Assembly: GCF_028609845.1 (NCBI RefSeq)
Contig: NZ_CP063191.1
Coordinates: 434,001 to 498,000, forward strand
DNA: 64,000 nt
Reading direction: 5' to 3'
Source of the DNA: Corynebacterium heidelbergense
Lineage (GTDB): Bacteria > Actinomycetota > Actinomycetes > Mycobacteriales > Mycobacteriaceae
Position 1 is the first letter of the stretch. Every line of letters starts with the position of its first letter. A program made the translations under genes and the position numbers. The notes below the pieces were generated by a model. The model worked only from the letters and a program-made list of their open reading frames with translations. It searched no databases and was not told where the DNA came from. Shown piece after piece: positions 58,889 through 64,000 of this stretch.

Positions 58889-59272
58889 ATGCCAACCGGC
58901 AAGGTGAAGTGGTACGACGCGGACCGTGGTTACGGATTCGTGTCCAACCCCGGCAGCGAGGATGTGTACGTGGGCTCTCAGGTACTACCCGACGGGGTTT
59001 CCGAGCTCGTCCCCGGCCAGCGCTTGGAATACGATTTCGCCGCGGGCCGCCGCGGCCCCCAGGCTTTGCGCATCAGCATCCTCGACGAGGGCCCCCGCAA
59101 GGCCCAGCACAAATTCTCTGCGGCGAAGCTGCAATCCCTGGTGCAGGACACCATCACGGTGCTGGATTCCCGTGTCCTCCCCGCGCTGGAGGCCGGGCGT
59201 CGACCAGATCGAAAAGAATCCCGCCAGGTAGCCGAGATCCTGCGGACCATCGCCCGCGAGCTGGACGCCTAA
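58889..59272 (+). CDS. Cold-shock domain protein
   Basis: A 127-residue RNA-binding protein. The cold-shock domain (1-65) has GKVKWYDADRGYGFVS with the RNP1-like K-G-Y-G-F-V replaced by R-G-Y-G-F-V, and VPGQRLEYDFAAGRRGPQAL. A helical C-terminal extension of about 60 residues (LQSLVQDTITVLDSRVLPAL) distinguishes it from the 67-residue CspA type and is shared by the CspB form of corynebacteria and mycobacteria. AAAGGTGA precedes the ATG. It ends one base before the convergent neighbour. Confidence 0.92.
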   Translation: MPTGKVKWYDADRGYGFVSNPGSEDVYVGSQVLPDGVSELVPGQRLEYDFAAGRRGPQALRISILDEGPRKAQHKFSAAKLQSLVQDTITVLDSRVLPALEAGRRPDRKESRQVAEILRTIARELDA

Positions 59273-59273
59273 G

Positions 59274-59846
59274 TTACCGCTTCGGGGCGATGGACCACAC
59301 GGTGCCGAACGGCGACTGGTCCCCGTCCTTGCCCTTCCCCACCAACACGGTGTGAATTTCCACCACGGTGAGGGAGGGGTTTTTGCCGTCCTGGCTCTTC
59401 TTATCGGAGACCAGCGGAATGGTGACCTCGTGCATCTCATTCGGCTTGAAGTAGTCCTCGCTGTTGGCCCCGGGATCCTCGTAGACCTTCAGCAGTGACC
59501 AGTCGTGGTCCGCCACGTCCTGGGGAACCTTCACCGTAATCTCCTTGGCCCCTCCCACGGGCAGCTCGAAGGGCTTGCCCTGGCCGCATCCATCCACGCC
59601 CAGTTCGCACGCGGCGTACGGGGCCACCTCCGTTTCTTTGCCGTCCACGACGGCGGTGACCCGCTGGTCGGCGGGCAGCGTGCCGATCTGCTTGCTGCGC
59701 CAGGAGTTGAACACCAGCACCCCACCCACGATCGCGGCCACGACCGCGATGATCGCTACCGCCGCGAAAAGCTGTTTGCGCTGTTGGCGCTTGCGGCGCT
59801 GCTTTTTGCTGAGTTTGGGCTTTACCGCCGGGTTTCGTTCGTCCAC
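59274..59846 (-). CDS. Membrane-anchored extracytoplasmic protein (DUF2771-like)
   Basis: A 190-residue protein: a very basic cytoplasmic start (KLSKKQRRKRQQRKQ), one span (about 26-47) and an external beta-rich domain with a Cys pair in YAACELGVDGCGQGKPFELP and ADHDWSLLKVYEDPG further on. This resembles the DUF2771 family next to the cold-shock gene in corynebacteria. The two Cys residues probably form a disulfide. No function is known. The stop codon is one base from that of csp. Confidence 0.65.
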   Translation of the reverse strand: MDERNPAVKPKLSKKQRRKRQQRKQLFAAVAIIAVVAAIVGGVLVFNSWRSKQIGTLPADQRVTAVVDGKETEVAPYAACELGVDGCGQGKPFELPVGGAKEITVKVPQDVADHDWSLLKVYEDPGANSEDYFKPNEMHEVTIPLVSDKKSQDGKNPSLTVVEIHTVLVGKGKDGDQSPFGTVWSIAPKR

Positions 59847-59916
59847 GGCCCCATGTTATTACCGGGCCGCGGTTTTCCTGCCTCCGGGCCCCAGGGCCGG
59901 GGCGCGGGAGGGCCGG

Positions 59917-60819
59917 TCACTTCGGTTCGAAGGTCACCTCGTACAGCGTGTCCCAGTTCTTCCCGGTGATGTAAAAGCGGTCGGTGCCGGGGATATGGGC
60001 GATGCCGTTAAGCACATCCACCCCCGGTTTCGTTGCGGCGGGGAGGGTCCCGGTGGTGTCGACCACGTCGGTGACCGCGCCGGTGGTGGCGTCGATCCCA
60101 TAAATGAGATTGGTCTGCCACACATTGGCCCAGATACGCCCATCGGGACCGCAATCCAGCTCGTTGAGGCTGCTGGTCGGTTGCCCCTGCAGAGTGACCC
60201 GCAGTTGCCCGGTGGGGTGAAAGGTCTCGGGATCGCGGAAGGTGAGCTCGCCAGAGCCGTTGGACATAACCAGGCCGCGGTCGTTAGCGCAGAGCCCCCA
60301 CCCCTCACCGTCGTAGTGGAATTGCCCGTTGCCCTCGGGACCGTCCCCCATCGGGCTGAGGTCCCGCAGGTGCCGATGGAAAGCCACTCCCTGCTGCCAG
60401 CTCAATTGCCACGCGGTGTCCTTGTGCACGGCCGTGCCCTCCCCGAAATACATGGCGGGGAGGGGTTGAACGTTGCTCTCGGCGCCGTCCACCGTGCGCG
60501 TGTAGATCCGGGACTGGCCGTTGAGGCCGGTGGAAACCAGAATGTTGCCGTCGGGGGTCACGTCCAGGCCCTCGATGAAGTCCCGGTTGTTAAACGGATG
60601 CTCGCGGACGATGTGGGGGGTCAGGATCCGAGGTGCGGTCTGCGCGGCGGCGGTGGCCGGGGAGGTTTGGGAGCTTAGGGACGCCACCTGCCCGGACGTG
60701 GGCTTTACCTTCCCCGGATTGTTTGACCCGTCGGCGCAACCGGAGACAGTGAGCGCGGCGCACAGGAGGGCCGCGGCGGGGCGCCAGTGGGGGATGTGGG
60801 TGGGATGCAGATCCGGCAT
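59917..60819 (-). CDS. Glutamine-cyclotransferase-like lipoprotein
   Basis: A 300-residue lipoprotein predicted to form pyroglutamate at peptide N-termini outside the cytoplasm (PF05096 type). The signal ends VSGC with Cys28 as lipid anchor, then a Ser/Thr/Gln-rich linker, then a five-bladed propeller with FIEGLDVTPDGNILVSTGL, YFGEGTAVH, LNELDCGPDGRIWANVWQTN and IPGTDRFYITGKNWDTLYEV. The E-G-L and E-L-x-x-D-G-x-I-W-A-N motifs are family hallmarks. I chose the ATG at 60819 because it gives a signal peptide. Divergent from the DUF3027 gene. Confidence 0.88.
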   Translation of the reverse strand: MPDLHPTHIPHWRPAAALLCAALTVSGCADGSNNPGKVKPTSGQVASLSSQTSPATAAAQTAPRILTPHIVREHPFNNRDFIEGLDVTPDGNILVSTGLNGQSRIYTRTVDGAESNVQPLPAMYFGEGTAVHKDTAWQLSWQQGVAFHRHLRDLSPMGDGPEGNGQFHYDGEGWGLCANDRGLVMSNGSGELTFRDPETFHPTGQLRVTLQGQPTSSLNELDCGPDGRIWANVWQTNLIYGIDATTGAVTDVVDTTGTLPAATKPGVDVLNGIAHIPGTDRFYITGKNWDTLYEVTFEPK

Positions 60820-60892
60820 GACCCTTATTGTGCCGTACACCCGTAGGGTCTCCTGGTTCGGCCCGCGGGTGGGGGGCGGGCATAATGGGCCT

Positions 60893-61630
60893 GTGAGTAG
60901 CCGACAGAGGAAACGCCGAGGAAACCAGGACCGTATCTTGTTTTCGCCTCGGGCGGTGGATGTCGCCACCGAGGCCGTGGGGGAGATCGGCGGCGATGAG
61001 GTGGGGGAGCACATCGGCGTGAGCGCTCCGGTGGGGCAGGACGGTAGTGGGCACGTCGCCATCCACCGGTTCCGCTCTACCGCGCCGGGATACCGGGGGT
61101 GGGAGTGGGTCGTGGTGCTCGCTGCGGTGCCCGGCAGCGAAGAGATCACGGTGAACGAGGTGACCCTGCAGGCCGGTCGGAAAGCCACGCTCGCCCCGGA
61201 GTGGGTGCCCTACGAGGACCGGGTGCGCCCGGGGGATCTAGGCCCGGGGGATCGCCTGCCGCCGCGACCGGACGATGAGCGCCTCGTGCCCTGGTCGGAG
61301 TTGAAGGATGGGGCAGGTTTCATCCGCAACCCCCGGGGGCAGCGGACGCTGAGCGAGACGGGGCTGAGCCAGGCGCTGACGCGGTGGCGCAAGGGCAAGT
61401 TCGGCCCGACGAGCGAGTACGCCCAGGCCGCCGCGATGAGCTGCCGGACGTGCGCGTTCTACCTGCCTATTGACGCGGTGGATACGCACTTCGGGGCCTG
61501 CGCGAACGAATTCGCCGCCGATGGGCGCGTGGTGCACGAATCCTATGGGTGTGGGGCCCATTCGGACACGAAGGAGGAGAGCCTCTCGGCATCCCAGCGG
61601 GACTATGGGGCTTTTGACGACGGCCTCTGA
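60893..61630 (+). CDS. DUF3027 family protein
   Basis: A 245-residue actinobacterial protein of unknown function. GWEWVVVLAAVPGSEEITVN and EWVPYEDRVRPGDLGPGD are typical blocks in the middle. The last 65 residues hold a CRTCAFY motif followed by two further Cys (FGACANEF, YGCGAH), a possible zinc site. The GTG at 60893 lies about six bases after a -10-like ATAATG (60882-60887), which suggests a leaderless transcript. It is followed by the purine permease in the same direction. Confidence 0.82.
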   Translation: MSSRQRKRRGNQDRILFSPRAVDVATEAVGEIGGDEVGEHIGVSAPVGQDGSGHVAIHRFRSTAPGYRGWEWVVVLAAVPGSEEITVNEVTLQAGRKATLAPEWVPYEDRVRPGDLGPGDRLPPRPDDERLVPWSELKDGAGFIRNPRGQRTLSETGLSQALTRWRKGKFGPTSEYAQAAAMSCRTCAFYLPIDAVDTHFGACANEFAADGRVVHESYGCGAHSDTKEESLSASQRDYGAFDDGL

Positions 61631-61768
61631 GGCAGCCGTTCGCGGTGCCCTGGGGTAGGGGGCGGGATTAGGGGCTTTTTCCCTCTCCTCTTGCATGGGC
61701 GGGGCCAATAGTGGAATTCTTAAACGGTCTTATCGGCCCGGACCCGGCAGAAGGGGGCGTGGAGCCCA

Positions 61769-63223
61769 ATGTCCAGTCAAGGATCCACCGCAGGTCTCCT
61801 CGATCGTTACTTCCACATCTCCGAGCGCGGTTCCACCGTGCCCACGGAATTGCGCGGGGGTGTGGTCACCTTTTTCGCGATGGCGTACATCATCATTCTC
61901 AACCCCCTCATCCTGGGCACGGGGGCAGATAGCAGCGGCACGACGTTGGGCACCTCCAAGGTCGCGGCGGTCACCGCCTTCGCTGCGGGCGTGATGACGA
62001 TCGCCTTCGGCCTCATCGCCAAGTACCCCTTCGGTTTCGCCGCCGGGCTGGGCATCAACAACCTCGTGGCGGTCACATTCGTCGCTGCCGAGGGTTTGAC
62101 CTGGTCCGAAGCAATGGGGCTCGTGGTCATCAACGGCATCATCATCATGATCCTCGCCGTTACCGGCTTTCGGGAGGCCGTGTTCAACTCCATCCCGGAT
62201 TCGCTCAAGGCCGCCATTGGAGTGGGCATCGGCCTGTTTATCGCGATGATCGGTCTCGTTGATTCCGGCTTTGTCCGCCGCATCCCGGACTCGGCCCACA
62301 CCACGGTGCCCGTGGGCCTCGGCATCAACGGCTCCATTGCCTCCTGGCCCACGTTGGTGTTCGTCGTAGGGCTGCTCATCTGCGGTGCGCTCGTTGTCCG
62401 TCAAGTCCGCGGTGGATTGTTCATCGGCATCGTTGCCACCACAGTTCTGGCCCTTATCGTGGAGGCTCTGACCCACTCCGGCCCCTCCATGGTGGACGGC
62501 AAGCCGCATCCCTCCGGCTGGTCTCTTGCGGTGCCGCGCCTGCCAGAGAGCTTCGGAGGCCTCCCGGACCTATCCCTGCTGGGGGCGTTTGACCTGCTTG
62601 GCGCCTTCTCGCGGGTGGGAGTGCTCGCCGCGTCTCTGCTGGTGTTCACCCTGGTCTTGGCGAACTTCTTCGACGCGATGGGAACGATGACGGCCCTGGG
62701 CAAGCAGGCCAAGCTCACGGACGAGAAGGGTCGCATTCCTGGCCTGCGCACCGCCTTGATCGTGGAGGGCTGCGGGGCCGTCGTCGGTGGAGCGGCCTCG
62801 GCGTCCTCCAATACCGTGTACGTCGATTCGGCCTCGGGCATTGGCGACGGGGCTCGCACTGGCCTGGCCAACGTCGTCACCGGCGGGCTCTTCCTCGTCG
62901 CGATGTTCCTGACCCCGCTGTACGAGATCGTGCCCATCGAAGCTGCCGCGCCGGTGCTCGTGGTCGTCGGTGCGATGATGATCGCGCAGGTCACCGAGAT
63001 TGACTTCCGCCGGTTCGAGGTCGCGCTGCCCGCCTTCCTCACCATCGTGGTGATGCCCTTTACCTACTCCATCGCCAACGGTATCGGCGTGGGCTTCGTC
63101 GCCTACGTCGTCATGGCCGTTATCGGCGGGCGCGGCAAGCAGGTCCACCCCCTGCTGTACATCGTGGCGACCCTGTTCGTGGTTTACTTCGCCGTGGACC
63201 CCGTGTTGAATGCCGTGACCTAA
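61769..63223 (+). CDS. NCS2-family purine permease (AzgA type)
   Basis: Membrane importer for nucleobases, probably adenine/guanine/hypoxanthine. The 484 residues hold twelve to fourteen hydrophobic spans. ELRGGVVTFFAMAYIIILNP at the start, GLGINNLVAVTF, GIGLFIAMIGLVDSG, NFFDAMGTMTALGKQAKL and GAASASSNTVYVDSASGIGDGART are typical of AzgA/GhxP proteins; the F-F-D-x-x-G-T motif contributes to purine binding. GGAG is five bases before the ATG. The salvage role complements the pur genes at the other end of the window. Confidence 0.92.
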   Translation: MSSQGSTAGLLDRYFHISERGSTVPTELRGGVVTFFAMAYIIILNPLILGTGADSSGTTLGTSKVAAVTAFAAGVMTIAFGLIAKYPFGFAAGLGINNLVAVTFVAAEGLTWSEAMGLVVINGIIIMILAVTGFREAVFNSIPDSLKAAIGVGIGLFIAMIGLVDSGFVRRIPDSAHTTVPVGLGINGSIASWPTLVFVVGLLICGALVVRQVRGGLFIGIVATTVLALIVEALTHSGPSMVDGKPHPSGWSLAVPRLPESFGGLPDLSLLGAFDLLGAFSRVGVLAASLLVFTLVLANFFDAMGTMTALGKQAKLTDEKGRIPGLRTALIVEGCGAVVGGAASASSNTVYVDSASGIGDGARTGLANVVTGGLFLVAMFLTPLYEIVPIEAAAPVLVVVGAMMIAQVTEIDFRRFEVALPAFLTIVVMPFTYSIANGIGVGFVAYVVMAVIGGRGKQVHPLLYIVATLFVVYFAVDPVLNAVT

Positions 63224-63316
63224 CGCCCCTGCCCCAGGATGCCCGGCGGCACCCTGGCCCCCTGACTGATTCGTCGCGTCCGCTGCGCGAGCAAAGTACG
63301 CCCAGCGGTGCAACCG

Positions 63317-64000
63317 ATGGAGGATTCCCTGAACGCCCTACCGACAGCCCAGGCCATCACCGACCTCGCTGATCCCCGCCTGGATGACATCCGCCACCTC
63401 AACTCCTCCGATGCCCGCCCGGATCTTCCCGGCGGCAAGGGACTGGTCATCGCCGAAGGAAAGCTGGTGGTCAGTCGACTGGTGCGCTCGGCCTTCCCCG
63501 TACGCTGCATCGTCGGTTTCCCCGGAAAGATTCAGGCATTGCGCGAGGACTTAGCCAACGAACCAGTGCGCGATACCCCAGCGGTCTATGAGGTCGACCG
63601 CGAGACGCTGGCGGAGGTCGTTGGCTTCGACATGCACCGAGGTTTGGTGGCCGCTGCGGATCGGGTGGTGGAGCGCACTGTTGCTGGCGTCCTGGACAAC
63701 ATCCCATCGGGACCAGCCACGATCGCCGTCTTGGAGGGGGTGGGCGACCACGAGAATATCGGTGCCTGCTTCCGAAACGCGGCGGGCTTGGGTGTCTCGG
63801 CGGTGCTCCTCGGCGCCGGGACGGCGGATCCGCTGTATCGGCGGGCTGTGCGGGTGAGCATGGGGCACGTGCTGCGCGTTCCCTATGCCCACTTCCAGGG
63901 GAAGACTACGAACTGGCAGCAGGGGCTGCGGGCGCTACAGGAGCGGGGATTCACGGTCATCGCGCTGACCCCCAACACCGATGTGGATCTGGCCCAGGCC
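63317..64000 (+). CDS. SpoU-family RNA 2'-O-methyltransferase (5' part)
   Basis: The frame runs to the window edge, giving 228 residues of a protein expected to be about 280. The N-terminal substrate-recognition domain (1-110, with VIAEGKLVVSRLVRSAF) is followed by the knotted SPOUT domain: TIAVLEGVGDHENIGACFRN is motif 1, with the conserved N and R, and VRVSMGHVLRVPY is motif 2. Motif 3 lies beyond the edge. The target, tRNA or rRNA, cannot be told. The ATG at 63317 is the likely start; GTG 63308 is possible. Confidence 0.85.
   Translation, partial: MEDSLNALPTAQAITDLADPRLDDIRHLNSSDARPDLPGGKGLVIAEGKLVVSRLVRSAFPVRCIVGFPGKIQALREDLANEPVRDTPAVYEVDRETLAEVVGFDMHRGLVAAADRVVERTVAGVLDNIPSGPATIAVLEGVGDHENIGACFRNAAGLGVSAVLLGAGTADPLYRRAVRVSMGHVLRVPYAHFQGKTTNWQQGLRALQERGFTVIALTPNTDVDLAQA

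Overview
The window is a high-GC actinobacterial chromosome segment, almost certainly from a Corynebacterium. The gene order glnR-like / mshD / pstSCAB / gntK / phoU / dusB / CoA-transferase / cysE / cysK / ramA / murA / rrn, a mycothiol synthase, an Rpf factor, a ramA-type GAF-LuxR regulator and several actinobacteria-only families (DUF3073, LmeA-like, DUF2505, DUF3027, XPB with its helicase-associated partner) all point there. The 16S gene (about 35988-37521) would settle the species by alignment; I cannot do that by eye.

Layout. 1-185: end of an unrecognised gene. 442-3912: purS-purQ-purL, overlapping or closely spaced. 3913-5341: a small membrane-protein gene, a terminator, then the remains of a HipB-like antitoxin gene preceded by three evenly spaced operator palindromes. 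5342-9798: a double hot-dog thioesterase, a sterol-carrier-like protein, purF and purM. 9987-15162: DUF3073, YgfZ-like, PabC-like, nitrobindin-like and LmeA-like proteins and a GlnR-like regulator. 15166-22179: mycothiol synthase, the phosphate system pstSCAB, gluconokinase and phoU. 22284-28291: dusB, succinyl-CoA:acetate CoA-transferase, tRNA-Lys, a hypothetical protein and an MmpL/RND exporter. 28416-28964: tRNA-Glu, two identical tRNA-Asp genes and tRNA-Phe. 29046-35373: small GNAT, cysE, cysK (with a McbR-type box), enoyl-CoA hydratase, DUF2505, ramA and murA. 35374-41450: a complete rrn operon (16S-23S-5S) without spacer tRNAs, closed by a long multi-part hairpin. 41665-46002: an ABC ATPase with a frameshifted FtsX-like permease, then a decayed secreted-lipase gene. 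46072-49953: an alpha/beta-hydrolase-like protein, an MFS exporter with a MarR regulator sharing one operator motif, and a DUF3239-like membrane protein. 50123-57533: XPB helicase and its partner protein, two SDR genes, one small secreted protein and one small basic protein. 57653-64000: Rpf, cold-shock protein, DUF2771-like, glutamine-cyclotransferase-like lipoprotein, DUF3027, an NCS2 purine permease and the start of a SpoU methyltransferase gene.

How it fits together. Most of the window is core metabolism: purine synthesis, phosphate uptake, cysteine synthesis, acetate/CoA metabolism with its regulator RamA, cell-wall precursor synthesis and rRNA. The accessory or decaying parts are the HipB remnant, the lipase pseudogene, the broken ABC permease and the MarR-MFS pair. 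I found no CRISPR array, prophage or transposase, and nothing I can defend as a wholly new multi-gene system. The most interesting signals are regulatory: the 60/61-bp operator ladder next to the dead antitoxin gene, the shared ATAG-N5-CTAT operators, the RamA-like G/C-run clusters, the McbR and Pho boxes, and a 19-bp perfect inverted repeat upstream of ramA.
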